Shown one piece after another: positions 7,477 to 16,411 of a DNA stretch of 64,000 bases. The first letter of the stretch is position 1. Each line of letters opens with the position of its first letter. The stretch covers positions 1 to 64,000 of the forward strand of contig CAMQDS010000002.1 of assembly GCA_946999645.1 (NCBI GenBank), written 5' to 3'. Made by a program: the position numbers and the translations under genes. The stretch is from an uncultured Bacteroidales bacterium. Its GTDB lineage: Bacteria; Bacteroidota; Bacteroidia; Bacteroidales; UBA932. The notes beneath the pieces were generated by a model. The model searched no databases, was not told where the DNA came from, and saw nothing but the letters and a program-made list of their open reading frames with translations.

Positions 7477-8505
7477 TTAATCTTGAATCTGCTTCATTGC
7501 TTCGCGTATCTTTTCCTCAATCTCGTTACAAAGTTCAGCATTGTCGGTGAGCATCTGTTTTGTGCCTTCGCGACCTTGTGCAAGTTTCTGGTCGTTATAA
7601 CTATACCATGAACCGCTTTTACTAAGGATATTAAGTTCTACTCCCAAATCTACAATTTCACCTATACGCGAAATGCCTTCGCCATACACAATATCAAATT
7701 CTGCTTTTTTGAAAGGCGGAGCCATTTTGTTTTTTACTACTTTCACTTTTGTGCGATTTCCTAAAGCTTCTTCTCCATCCTTTATTGCAGTAGCCTTCCT
7801 TACATCCACTCTTACAGAGGCATAAAATTTTAGGGCATTTCCTCCAGTTGTAGTTTCAGGGTTACCGAACATTACACCTATCTTTTCCCTAAGTTGGTTT
7901 ATAAATATACAACAAGTGTTTGTCTTACTGATATTTGCAGTGAGTTTTCTAAGTGCCTGACTCATAAGTCTTGCCTGCAATCCCACTTTGTTGTCTCCCA
8001 TTTCGCCTTCAATCTCTGCTTTTGGAGTGAGGGCAGCAACTGAGTCTATTACAATAATGTCAATTGCTCCGGAACGTATCAGGTTGTCTGCAATCTCCAA
8101 TGCCTGTTCTCCGTTGTCTGGTTGTGATATTAAAAGTGTTTCTACATCAACTCCAAGAGCTTTCGCATAGGTCCTATCAAATGCATGTTCTGCATCTATC
8201 ATTGCAGCAATTCCTCCTGCCTTTTGCGCCTGTGCTATTGCATGTATTGCCAAAGTGGTTTTACCACTTGATTCTGGCCCGTATATTTCAATAATCCTTC
8301 CACGTGGATAACCTCCTATCCCCAGAGCATGGTCCAAAGCTATGGAACCACTTGGAATAACTTGAACATCCCATTTTGGCTGGTCTCCCAACTTCATAAT
8401 TGTCCCTTTCCCAAAATCCTTCTCAATCTTGTCTAGTGTCGCCTGAAGTGCCTTTAATTTTCCAGCATTTGCTCCGGCGTTGTCCTGAACTGCTTCTTTA
8501 GCCAT
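7477..8505 (-). CDS. recA: Recombinase RecA
   Basis: ATP-dependent strand-exchange protein for homologous recombination and repair. The 342-residue length is normal. Walker A is GPESSGKTT, Walker B lies around IIVIDSVAAL, and the L2 DNA-binding loop contains FGNPETTTGGNALKFYASVR. The reading frame extends upstream to 8580, but the added 25 residues are not RecA-like and would begin upstream of the predicted promoter. MAKEAVQDN at 8505 is therefore the start. A 20-bp palindrome lies in the leader, just downstream of the promoter box. Confidence 0.98.
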   Translation of the reverse strand: MAKEAVQDNAGANAGKLKALQATLDKIEKDFGKGTIMKLGDQPKWDVQVIPSGSIALDHALGIGGYPRGRIIEIYGPESSGKTTLAIHAIAQAQKAGGIAAMIDAEHAFDRTYAKALGVDVETLLISQPDNGEQALEIADNLIRSGAIDIIVIDSVAALTPKAEIEGEMGDNKVGLQARLMSQALRKLTANISKTNTCCIFINQLREKIGVMFGNPETTTGGNALKFYASVRVDVRKATAIKDGEEALGNRTKVKVVKNKMAPPFKKAEFDIVYGEGISRIGEIVDLGVELNILSKSGSWYSYNDQKLAQGREGTKQMLTDNAELCNEIEEKIREAMKQIQD

Positions 8506-8530
8506 AGTGATAATGTTTAATTTATAAAAT

Positions 8531-8550
8531 TTGTATGAAAATTCATACAA
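8531..8550. promoter_or_regulatory. Palindrome at the recA transcription start, candidate operator
   Basis: Nine-base arms TTGTATGAA and TTCATACAA are perfectly complementary around a two-base AA spacer. The element begins 6 bases downstream of the predicted recA -7 box (8557-8564 on the minus strand), so it would cover the transcription start. Position and symmetry fit a repressor site controlling recA. No regulator is identified. Confidence 0.5.
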
Positions 8551-8556
8551 CCCTGA

Positions 8557-8564
8557 CAAAGTTA
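8557..8564 (-). promoter_or_regulatory. Predicted promoter -7 box for recA
   Basis: TAACTTTG on the minus strand matches TAnnTTTG and lies about 52 bases upstream of the recA start codon. Confidence 0.6.
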
Positions 8565-8597
8565 AGTAAAATGGTCTCATTCTGAAATAATTTTCAG

Positions 8598-8605
8598 TAT
8601 TTTTG
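8598..8605 (+). promoter_or_regulatory. Predicted promoter -7 box for rlmN
   Basis: TATTTTTG on the plus strand matches TAnnTTTG, 26 bases before the rlmN start codon, divergent from the recA promoter. Confidence 0.55.
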
Positions 8606-8631
8606 CAGAAGTATAAAAATGTGCCGAAATT

Positions 8632-9702
8632 ATGATTAAGCTGCTTGGGAAAACACCCGATGAATTAAAAAAAATTGCTGTTTCAGTTGGGTTGCCTGCG
8701 TTCTCTGGCAAACAAATATCTCAGTGGCTATATCAAAAAAAAGTGACGTCAGTAGGGGAAATGACAAATCTTTCCAAGGAGGGGAGAGAACGATTATCAG
8801 CAATATATGAGGTGGGAAAGGTTGAGGCTTCCGATTGCATGATTTCAACTGATGGAACAAAAAAATATTTGTTTCCTGTGGAATGTACTCATATTCCAGG
8901 TCTAAATAAGATTGATACGGCACAAGGTACAGAAAAAAGTTCTGTAGAAGCAGTGATGATACCCGATAATGATAGGAGTACATTATGTGTTTCTTCTCAA
9001 GCAGGATGCAAGATGGGTTGTCATTTTTGTATGACAGGTTTCCAAGGTTTTCACGGCCACCTTTCTGCTGCTGACATAATAAATCAGTTTATTTCCATAG
9101 ATGAAACCGATAAATTGACAAATGCTGTCTTTATGGGTATGGGAGAGCCTTTGGATAATTATGATAATGTTCTAAGGGCTATAGAGATATTGACTTCTCC
9201 ATGGGGCTTTGGCTGGAGTCCTAAGAGAATAACGTTATCCACTATAGGAGTGCTTCCTCGATTAAAACAGTATTTGGAGGACACCAAATGTCATATAGCC
9301 ATCAGTATGCATTCTCCTTTTGATGAGGAGCGTGAGGCTATTATGCCAGTACAAAAGGTCTATCCTATTCGAGATATAATAAATCTTTTGAAGAATTATG
9401 ATTTCTCCGGTCAAAGGAGGGTTAGTTTTGAATATACTATGTTTGCTGGCCTTAATGATGACAAGAGAAATGCAGATGCTATTATCAGGCTGTTGCGTGG
9501 AATGGAATGTCGTGTTAATCTTATACGTTTCCATAAAATACCGACTTTCCCATATGAGGCACCTATAGAGCCTGTTATGGAAATGTTCAGAGATAGACTC
9601 TCATCTGCAGGTATTACATCTACAATAAGGGCATCAAGGGGAGAAGATATATTTGCTGCTTGTGGTATGCTTGCAGGTACTCATAAAAATGAAAAAGTAT
9701 GA
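8632..9702 (+). CDS. rlmN: Dual-specificity RNA methyltransferase RlmN
   Basis: Radical SAM enzyme that methylates C2 of A2503 in 23S rRNA and A37 in some tRNAs. The 356-residue protein has the radical SAM cysteines in CKMGCHFC (Cys126, Cys130, Cys133). It also has the GMGEPLDNYDNV block and a C-terminal RGEDIFAACGML motif holding the mechanistic cysteine. The last bases overlap the start of the patatin-like gene (ATGA), so the two are probably translationally coupled. Confidence 0.97.
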   Translation: MIKLLGKTPDELKKIAVSVGLPAFSGKQISQWLYQKKVTSVGEMTNLSKEGRERLSAIYEVGKVEASDCMISTDGTKKYLFPVECTHIPGLNKIDTAQGTEKSSVEAVMIPDNDRSTLCVSSQAGCKMGCHFCMTGFQGFHGHLSAADIINQFISIDETDKLTNAVFMGMGEPLDNYDNVLRAIEILTSPWGFGWSPKRITLSTIGVLPRLKQYLEDTKCHIAISMHSPFDEEREAIMPVQKVYPIRDIINLLKNYDFSGQRRVSFEYTMFAGLNDDKRNADAIIRLLRGMECRVNLIRFHKIPTFPYEAPIEPVMEMFRDRLSSAGITSTIRASRGEDIFAACGMLAGTHKNEKV

Positions 9703-12128
9703 TAAAGAGATTTAAAATAATTCTGATTGTACTTATATTGCTGTCTGGGCTTTCAGCGGTACCCGCCAATGCTGAAATAAAGCAGACACGTTTACCTGGG
9801 GGCGTTCCTATTGTTGATACGCAGGAAATAGCTGAATTGCAGGCACGAATTAAAAATATAAAGAAATTCAGACCTACTGTTGCCCTTGTTTTGAGTGGAG
9901 GTGGGGCAAAAGGCATCTCTCATGTAGGAGTGATTAAGTATTTGGAATCCATAGGAATGCCTATAGACGTAATATTGGGTACCAGCATGGGTGGACTTGT
10001 TGGAGGAATGTACTCATTGGGTTATAGTAGTTCAGAACTTGAAGAAATAATTAAAAATATTGATTGGAATGCTTCTCTTACGGATGATATTCCTCGTGAT
10101 TATATATCTTATACAGAAAATAAGTATAAAGAAAAATATATTCTGTCATTTCCTTTTTATTATTCCAAAGAAGATTTCCTTAAAATGAGACGTAGGGAGG
10201 ATGATGGCTATGGCAATAACAAAAGGTATGAACCGATACATCTTGGAGCAGGAGGAGATGACCCTTCCAAACTTGTAAAGGAAAATATATTGGGAAGTTT
10301 ACCTTCTGGTTTTATATTCGGGCAGAATGTTAGTAATTTACTTAGTTCTCTTACAATAGGTTACCAAGATAGTATGAAGTTTATCGATTTGCCAATACCT
10401 TTTATCTGTATTTCTACTGAAATGGTTACAGGAAAGGCTAAAATTTGGACTTCTGGTAAATTGACAACTGCTCTTAGATCTACTATGTCTATTCCTGGTA
10501 TTTATGCTCCTGTAAGGGTAGATGGAATGGTGCTGGTAGATGGGGGAATGAGAGATAATTATCCGACTGATATTGCAAAATATCTTGGTATTGATTTTAT
10601 AATCGGGGTAGATCTTGCCCAAGGATTTAGGACATATAATCAGTTGAATAATCTTGCAGATATAATCTTGCAGGGTGTGACTATGCTTGGACGTGAATCT
10701 TATGAAAATAATCTCAAGGATTCTGACGTTACTATAAAACCTGAGTTGAATGAATATAGTATGATGAGTTTTGATAAGGAATCATTAGATACCATAATGA
10801 AACGAGGCTATGAAGCAGCTGAAAAACAGGCAAAAAATTTAAAAGCACTAAAAAAACGTATAGGTAGTTCTGGCTTAGTTTATAATAATAAGAGATTACA
10901 TATTAATAATGATAAGTTTTCTATTTCATCTATAAGATTATCTGGTATAAACGATAGAGAAAGCAAGCATATTATGGATATGCTTCATATGGATGTGAGA
11001 AAGAAGATTGGGAAAGAAGATTTGCATAAGGCTGTGGCTACTATATATGGTACAAAAGCCTTTGATTATGTGACTTATGAATTACAAGGTAGGGAAGAGC
11101 CTTACAGACTTGACCTTAATTGTAAAAAAGGACCTTTGCATAAGGCTGGGTTCGGTGCAAGGATTGATACAGATGAGATTGTTTCTGTACTTATGAATTT
11201 AGGGTGGAATGTCCATAAACTTCAAGGTTCTGTATTTGATTTTGTCGGAAAAATAGGCATGAATCCCTATGTAGGTTTGCATTATTACTATATGGGCAAT
11301 AATGGTCCTACGTTCAATGTTACTGCAAAGTTCCGTTATGTAGGACATACAAAATTGAATTGGAATGAAAGTCGTTTTAATGCAGATTATTCAAATATGA
11401 AGGAGGAAATATTTTTCTCCAATATTAGTTGGTCTAAATTCGATCTTAAAACGGGTCTTCGCAATGATTTTTATAAGGTAAATTCAATTTTTACGGATAA
11501 TAAGCAATTGGAGAAGTATGATCTAAATTCAATCAAGAATAGTTTTGTATCATTGTTTTTGAATGCACGTACTGATACATTTGACAGTGGATATTTTCCT
11601 ACTAAAGGATTTACTATAGGCATTGATTATTCATGGGTATTTGCGGGTCTGCAAAATAAAATAAATCCTTTCAGTGTCCTTCATTTTGATGCCAAAACTG
11701 CAATAAATTTTGGTAGGATGCTTACTGTCATTCCTTCTGTCAATGCTCGTCTGATTATTGGAAAAGGCAGTGTACCTTTGCCTTATATAAATGTTGTAGG
11801 AGGAAGTGTAGAAGGACGGTATATGAATCAACAGATACCTTTTATAGGAGTAAATAATTTGTGTGCTGCAGAAGACATAATGACTGTTTTTCGGACTGAT
11901 TTTCGTTTTAAACTCTTTAAGAACAATTTTCTTACTGCTATTATAAATGTAGCAGACAGTTTTCCCAATATGGTAGATATATTGAGTTTTGAGAATAGAA
12001 GAGATTTTTTGGGATTAGGTATCGAATATGCATATGATTCTATTATAGGTCCTATAAAGGCAAATATTCACTGGTCTAATGTGGATAAAAGGCCTGGAAT
12101 TTATTTGAGTCTAGGCTATGATTTCTAA
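9699..12128 (+). CDS. Patatin-like phospholipase fused to a BamA-type outer-membrane barrel
   Basis: An 809-residue exported protein. A signal peptide covers about residues 1-25. A patatin domain follows (about 60-330), with the oxyanion loop LSGGGAKG (66-71), the nucleophile Ser96 in GTSMGG and the partner Asp281 in LVDGGM. A POTRA-like stretch (about 415-480) and a C-terminal beta-barrel ending in an aromatic residue (GYDF) follow. This is the layout of type Vd/PlpD-like proteins, in which a lipase is held by, or secreted through, its own barrel. Predicted activity is phospholipase A on lipids at the outer membrane. The gene overlaps rlmN by 4 bases and recX by 11. Confidence 0.9.
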   Translation: MIKRFKIILIVLILLSGLSAVPANAEIKQTRLPGGVPIVDTQEIAELQARIKNIKKFRPTVALVLSGGGAKGISHVGVIKYLESIGMPIDVILGTSMGGLVGGMYSLGYSSSELEEIIKNIDWNASLTDDIPRDYISYTENKYKEKYILSFPFYYSKEDFLKMRRREDDGYGNNKRYEPIHLGAGGDDPSKLVKENILGSLPSGFIFGQNVSNLLSSLTIGYQDSMKFIDLPIPFICISTEMVTGKAKIWTSGKLTTALRSTMSIPGIYAPVRVDGMVLVDGGMRDNYPTDIAKYLGIDFIIGVDLAQGFRTYNQLNNLADIILQGVTMLGRESYENNLKDSDVTIKPELNEYSMMSFDKESLDTIMKRGYEAAEKQAKNLKALKKRIGSSGLVYNNKRLHINNDKFSISSIRLSGINDRESKHIMDMLHMDVRKKIGKEDLHKAVATIYGTKAFDYVTYELQGREEPYRLDLNCKKGPLHKAGFGARIDTDEIVSVLMNLGWNVHKLQGSVFDFVGKIGMNPYVGLHYYYMGNNGPTFNVTAKFRYVGHTKLNWNESRFNADYSNMKEEIFFSNISWSKFDLKTGLRNDFYKVNSIFTDNKQLEKYDLNSIKNSFVSLFLNARTDTFDSGYFPTKGFTIGIDYSWVFAGLQNKINPFSVLHFDAKTAINFGRMLTVIPSVNARLIIGKGSVPLPYINVVGGSVEGRYMNQQIPFIGVNNLCAAEDIMTVFRTDFRFKLFKNNFLTAIINVADSFPNMVDILSFENRRDFLGLGIEYAYDSIIGPIKANIHWSNVDKRPGIYLSLGYDF

Positions 12129-12591
12129 GTCTTTAGATGAAAAAGCCATTAAAATTTTACAAAGGCTTCAGTTTCAATGTTCTAAAAGAGAGTATTGTAG
12201 TTATGATATTCTATCAAAGGCTATTAAATTGACTGATGGGGACAGAGAGACTGCTGAAAGGATTTTGGCTACTCTTGTGCAAGATAAGTATGTGGATGAC
12301 AATCGTTATAGTAGGGCTTTTGCCCTCGAAAAGTCTTCTTTGTCAGGCTGGGGCCCAGTAAAAATATCATACATACTTTCATCAAAGAAAATAAGCAAAG
12401 ACATTATAAATGCTGCATTAGATGAAATTGATACAGCAGCAACTGATAAGAAGTTGGAAAATGTATTGAAAACAAAATACAGAACCTTAAAAGAAGATTC
12501 TGCATGTAAATTAAAATTAATTCGTTTCGGACTTTCTCGAGGATATAAATATGAATCTATAGTTAGTGTGTTATCTAAATTAACTATCTAA
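12118..12591 (+). CDS. recX: Regulatory protein RecX
   Basis: A 157-residue member of the RecX family, which binds RecA filaments and modulates recombinase activity. RecX-like three-helix repeats are visible: AIKILQRLQFQCSKREYCS, then the LVQDKYVDDNRYSRAFALEK block, and LIRFGLSRGYKYESI near the end. It starts inside the 3' end of the patatin gene (11-base overlap), so its translation is probably coupled to a lipase gene and not to recA, which is 3.6 kb away on the other strand. It is convergent with mtgA and overlaps it by 8 bases. Confidence 0.88.
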   Translation: MISKSLDEKAIKILQRLQFQCSKREYCSYDILSKAIKLTDGDRETAERILATLVQDKYVDDNRYSRAFALEKSSLSGWGPVKISYILSSKKISKDIINAALDEIDTAATDKKLENVLKTKYRTLKEDSACKLKLIRFGLSRGYKYESIVSVLSKLTI

Positions 12592-13315
12592 CTTTCTTTT
12601 TATTTGCGGTGTTTTTTTTATGATATATCCATTCAGGATATGATATATTATATTCAAGACGTGCTATGAAAGCAGCTCTTGAAGCCGTGTAATTGCTAGG
12701 TCTTGCTGCATTTCGTTTCATTGGATTAGGAAGACAAGCGGCAAGAAGACAACATTCCCTTCTGGTAAGCAACTTAGCTGGCTTATGAAATAATTCTTGT
12801 GCTGCACTTTCTACCCCATATATGCCTCTCCCCATTTCGATTACATTGAGGTATACTTCTAAAATTCGTTTTTTACCCCATATTAACTCTATAAGAACTG
12901 TAAAATAAGTCTCGAACCCTTTTCTTATCCATGTGCGACTATTGGTGCAGAAGACATTTTTAGCCGTCTGTTGAGAAATAGTACTTCCTCCTCTCAATCG
13001 TTTTCCTTTTTGGTTATTTTTCCATGCTTTTTTTATTGCATCATAATTAAACCCATTATGTTTGGCAAAAAGATCATCCTCACTTGCAATTACGGCTCTC
13101 GACATTTCAGGAGAGATTTTTTCAAAACTTACCCAGTGTTTATGCGTCTTAAAGGATTTATCATCAATATGTTCTATAGACCGTGATATCATAAGCGGGG
13201 TTATAAAAATAGGAACCCATTTTAGCAAAAGTACCCATGCTATGCTAAAGATAATAAACCATGCAGGTAGTTTTAAAAATATGAACCGTAGGATTTTTTT
13301 TATTTTATTATTCAT
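12584..13315 (-). CDS. mtgA: Monofunctional biosynthetic peptidoglycan transglycosylase
   Basis: Polymerises lipid II into glycan strands at the inner membrane. The 243-residue protein has an N-terminal transmembrane anchor (LPAWFIIFSIAWVLLLKWVP) and a GT51 domain. The catalytic motif is SEDDLFAKHNGFNYDAI, followed by RLRGGSTISQQTAKNVF and KKRILEVYLNVIEMGRGIYGVE. No transpeptidase domain follows, which defines the monofunctional class. It overlaps the upstream GNAT-like gene by 8 bases, suggesting co-transcription. Confidence 0.95.
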   Translation of the reverse strand: MNNKIKKILRFIFLKLPAWFIIFSIAWVLLLKWVPIFITPLMISRSIEHIDDKSFKTHKHWVSFEKISPEMSRAVIASEDDLFAKHNGFNYDAIKKAWKNNQKGKRLRGGSTISQQTAKNVFCTNSRTWIRKGFETYFTVLIELIWGKKRILEVYLNVIEMGRGIYGVESAAQELFHKPAKLLTRRECCLLAACLPNPMKRNAARPSNYTASRAAFIARLEYNISYPEWIYHKKNTANKKKVR

Positions 13316-13778
13316 ACTCTGTAAGTTTTAACCTGAACTTTTTGCTTACATTTCCACTGTTGAATACTTTATTTCCTTCTTCGGTAAAGCCTAATTTTTT
13401 ATATACATCTCCTGAGGTATCGGAATAACTCATTATATCATCGGGATGGACATCTTTGATAAATGCCTGTAAAATTTTTCCCATTCCTCCAATCACTCTT
13501 GTATTCGGGAGAGATGCATATCTTACCCATTCATAGGACCTTATATCTTTGCCTTGTTTATTCCAGTGTCTTGCTTTTGAAAAACCGGCTGCCGCTACCA
13601 TACGACCTTTTTCATAACAGGTTTTACCCTTGTTTTCGATAAAAAGTCCATAATGATAACGGCAGTCCGTATACCCTAAACGGTGAAATTCTTTTAGGAA
13701 AATTTCTGCCCGCTCCTTTTCTATTTTTGCTACAATACAGTTTCTTGCAAAAATTCCTATGAGCGGACAATCTTCCAT
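13308..13778 (-). CDS. GNAT-fold N-acetyltransferase-like protein
   Basis: A 156-residue cytoplasmic protein. The C-terminal part resembles a GNAT fold: a strand and turn RVIGGMGKILQAFI in the position of the acetyl-CoA loop, then DIMSYSDTSGDVYKKLGF, where the YKKLGF ending is typical of GNAT proteins. The middle has a MVAAAGFSKARHW and EWVRYASLPN arrangement seen in Mom-like and phage-type GNATs. Substrate is unknown. It overlaps mtgA and may share its transcript. The 8-base gap to the metalloprotease gene upstream suggests read-through from there too. Confidence 0.55.
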   Translation of the reverse strand: MEDCPLIGIFARNCIVAKIEKERAEIFLKEFHRLGYTDCRYHYGLFIENKGKTCYEKGRMVAAAGFSKARHWNKQGKDIRSYEWVRYASLPNTRVIGGMGKILQAFIKDVHPDDIMSYSDTSGDVYKKLGFTEEGNKVFNSGNVSKKFRLKLTEYE

Positions 13779-13786
13779 AGAACTAT

Positions 13787-16312
13787 TTATTTTGTTGCTC
13801 CGTCTATTATAGCAAGTAAGTTTGTATAGTGTGCTGCATTGATGCCGCTGCTTCTACGCTTTTCTCTTACTATCTTCTTCCTTATTTTCATAAGCTTACC
13901 TCTTGCAATAGCAGATGCTTCAGTATTTCCTATATATTGTATTCTGATTCTGCTATTATTGTCTTTTGGCTTGTCAAGCATTGCGACAAGTGCATTGACA
14001 TATGCTTTCTGAAGGAGTCTGCTATCATGACTTGTAGCTTTATTCTTATTCAAATTAACCCAGATATAAGGGTCAATGTCATTGAAAAGTTCATCAACAG
14101 TATATGCCTTTTTACCATTTTGCAACTCGTTGTCAATCATCTTATCAAATGTATATCTGTCTAACAGTTTTTGCAGGATGCTTGACTGAATGGAGAATAT
14201 TCCCGGTTCTGAGTTGATGCCAGTGCGGCTTTCAAGAGTGGTATCTCTGAGCCATGACGGATAAGTGAACAGTTCTCTGTTTAAGAATGCTACGGCTTCC
14301 TTCTGAATATCGTGAGGTACATATTCCTTTGCCTTAACATTAGTTTGCTCTACTGTAAGGTGATTGCTGTAAACACCTGCTACATTTGTGGTTACATGAA
14401 CCATATATAGATGGAACTGATTTAATACACTACCGAACATATTACTTGCCTTATTGTATGATCTGTTAGGCTCTCTTGTCCAATTAAGTATTTCAGGTAC
14501 AATACGCTTGAGGTTTTTGATACCGTATGTGCTTGCAAGCATTGCGTTGTCGCCAAGATCTTCGTACTGATTACGAGGATCATTCATATCATCCTCTGTT
14601 CCGAATGTATAGCGTTTATCTTGATTGAGTTTTTCAACTACCCATTGATTAAGATGAGGCCTTTCAGCATCTGCAGTCTTATATTCTGGCATCCAACGAT
14701 AGCCCCATTCTATAGCCCACTTATCGTACATTCCTATTCTTGGGAAGATACCCTTACGAGAAATGCTGTCTTCTGGTTGTGCTACATAGTTGAAACGAGC
14801 ATAGTCCATAATAGATGGAGTATGTCCATTGGCTTCTACCCATGCCTTGTCTCTAAGTTTTTCTACAGGAACTGTGTGAGAAGAACCAAAGTTGTGACGA
14901 AGTCCTAAAGTATGACCGACTTCATGTGAAGATACAAAGCGAACCAACTGCCCCATAAGTTCATCGTCAAATTGAGGTTTTCTTGCTCCTGGATCAATGG
15001 CACCTGCTTGTACAGTGTACCAATCGTAGAGTAACTGCATTACATTGTGATACCAGTTAATATGGGTTTCTATAATTTCACCGCTTCTTGGGTCATGTAT
15101 GTGCGGACCACTTGCATTCGGAATATCAGAAGGTTTATATACGATGGCTGAATGTCTTGCATCCTCCAGACTCCAATCAGGATCATTTACAGGAGCCTCT
15201 TTAGCAATAATGGCATTTTTGAAGCCAGCTTGTTCAAAGGCTACTTGCCAGTCATTAACTCCTTGTATGAGGTACGGTACCCATTTCTTTGGGGTTGCTG
15301 GATCTATGTATATAACAATAGGCTTCGCTGGCTCTACCAATTCTCCTCTAAGATACTTTTCCCTATCTTCTGGTTTAGGCTCAAGTCTCCATCTTGTTAT
15401 CATAGCTTTTCTGTAAATCCCATGAGGATTGGTATCAAAGTCTGTGTAACCTACTGCAAAGTAGCCCACTCTCGGGTCAAAATATCTTGCCTTCATTGGC
15501 TCTTTAGGAAGTAGAATAAGGGAACTGTTTAACTCGTATGTCAGTGGAGTGTTAGCAGGATTACCAAAAAGAAGAGCGAAAAGCCCACTCATTGGGGAAG
15601 AAGATTTGCGTCGAGTAAATGTCTTTACAGTACGCATTTCTATATTTGTAGGATATGCCTTTATTGTATCAATATAACTTGCGTCGCTTATCTCTCCTCC
15701 TACGCCGAATGTATCTTTTGAATTACTATCAAAAGAGAAAAGTTCATTGTCCCTATTGATATAATCTGTTATGTCTATTACATAATCGGTATTCTTTCCT
15801 TCAGTTCTTTTAGTTTTCAAATTGAAGGTGGCAACGATAGGTTGTATGTTTGAATTTTTTACAGCCTTGTACAAACCTAAGGTGTCGGAAGAGTGTTCGT
15901 AATAGGAAATCTGCCTTACGAAGACCTTATCTCCCTTGCCTTTTTCAAACCTTATTACCTCATCATTGATATGGTCTCCAGGATAACCTACTTTGCGTTT
16001 CTGCCTATCAGCTGGGGCTTTTACAATCCTGTTGACTACCATTACATCTCGTCCCATTATGGAGTCGGAAATTTCCATATAATATTTTCCGTCGTCATAA
16101 TGTATGGTTAAAAAACCTTTTGAAGTTTTTACCTTGTCTGTTATAACTTCAGTATATTTCTTAAGAACGTCTTTTTTGTCTGTTTTGGCAGTATCTGCCT
16201 TTTCTTCGGTTTTATTGTCCTTATCTTTTACTTTCGATGGACTTCCCTTCGGTGCAGCGTGGACCGATAATGTAATTAATGAAATGAAGATAAATGAAAA
16301 TAGAAATCTCAT
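13787..16312 (-). CDS. Zinc-dependent metalloprotease with DUF5117/DUF4953 domains
   Basis: A large exported metzincin-type protease of 841 residues. A signal peptide (about 1-19, ending near VHA) is followed by a Lys/Asp-rich linker, a DUF5117-like region (about 90-310) and a DUF4953-like catalytic part. The zinc motif HEVGHTLGLRH lies at residues 463-473, with Glu464 as catalytic base and a Met-turn candidate in PSIMDYARFNY. The three His ligands are all present. It is the last large gene of the minus-strand cluster after SusC, SusD and lipoproteins, so it probably digests protein or peptide taken up or bound by that system. An inverted repeat separates it from the preceding gene, so its expression may be partly independent. 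Confidence 0.85.
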   Translation of the reverse strand: MRFLFSFIFISLITLSVHAAPKGSPSKVKDKDNKTEEKADTAKTDKKDVLKKYTEVITDKVKTSKGFLTIHYDDGKYYMEISDSIMGRDVMVVNRIVKAPADRQKRKVGYPGDHINDEVIRFEKGKGDKVFVRQISYYEHSSDTLGLYKAVKNSNIQPIVATFNLKTKRTEGKNTDYVIDITDYINRDNELFSFDSNSKDTFGVGGEISDASYIDTIKAYPTNIEMRTVKTFTRRKSSSPMSGLFALLFGNPANTPLTYELNSSLILLPKEPMKARYFDPRVGYFAVGYTDFDTNPHGIYRKAMITRWRLEPKPEDREKYLRGELVEPAKPIVIYIDPATPKKWVPYLIQGVNDWQVAFEQAGFKNAIIAKEAPVNDPDWSLEDARHSAIVYKPSDIPNASGPHIHDPRSGEIIETHINWYHNVMQLLYDWYTVQAGAIDPGARKPQFDDELMGQLVRFVSSHEVGHTLGLRHNFGSSHTVPVEKLRDKAWVEANGHTPSIMDYARFNYVAQPEDSISRKGIFPRIGMYDKWAIEWGYRWMPEYKTADAERPHLNQWVVEKLNQDKRYTFGTEDDMNDPRNQYEDLGDNAMLASTYGIKNLKRIVPEILNWTREPNRSYNKASNMFGSVLNQFHLYMVHVTTNVAGVYSNHLTVEQTNVKAKEYVPHDIQKEAVAFLNRELFTYPSWLRDTTLESRTGINSEPGIFSIQSSILQKLLDRYTFDKMIDNELQNGKKAYTVDELFNDIDPYIWVNLNKNKATSHDSRLLQKAYVNALVAMLDKPKDNNSRIRIQYIGNTEASAIARGKLMKIRKKIVREKRRSSGINAAHYTNLLAIIDGATK

Positions 16313-16337
16313 GTTCCTTTTCGTTTTATATAAAAAA

Positions 16338-16382
16338 TGTAACTTTGAGTTATGCCTTAAATGTAGGCAAGCCTCAAAGTTA
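16338..16382 (-). terminator. Inverted repeat between lipoprotein and metalloprotease genes
   Basis: Arms GTAACTTTGAG (16338-16348) and CTCAAAGTTAC (16372-16382) are perfectly complementary. On the minus strand the stem is followed by a T-rich run, which fits an intrinsic terminator or attenuator after the gene ending at 16412. The right arm, read on the minus strand, also contains TAACTTTG, a match to the TAnnTTTG promoter box for the metalloprotease gene, so the element may serve both purposes. Confidence 0.6.
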
Positions 16383-16411
16383 CAAAAATTATCTTAATTT
16401 TTAGTATTCTC

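Noticed and set aside
8506..8580. N-terminal extension of recA by 25 codons
   Set aside because: It would start upstream of the predicted promoter and does not resemble RecA; MAKEAVQDN is the normal start.
15099..15514. Plus-strand open frames of 105-120 codons inside the metalloprotease gene
   Set aside because: They are shadows of a conserved minus-strand protease and show no recognisable domain.
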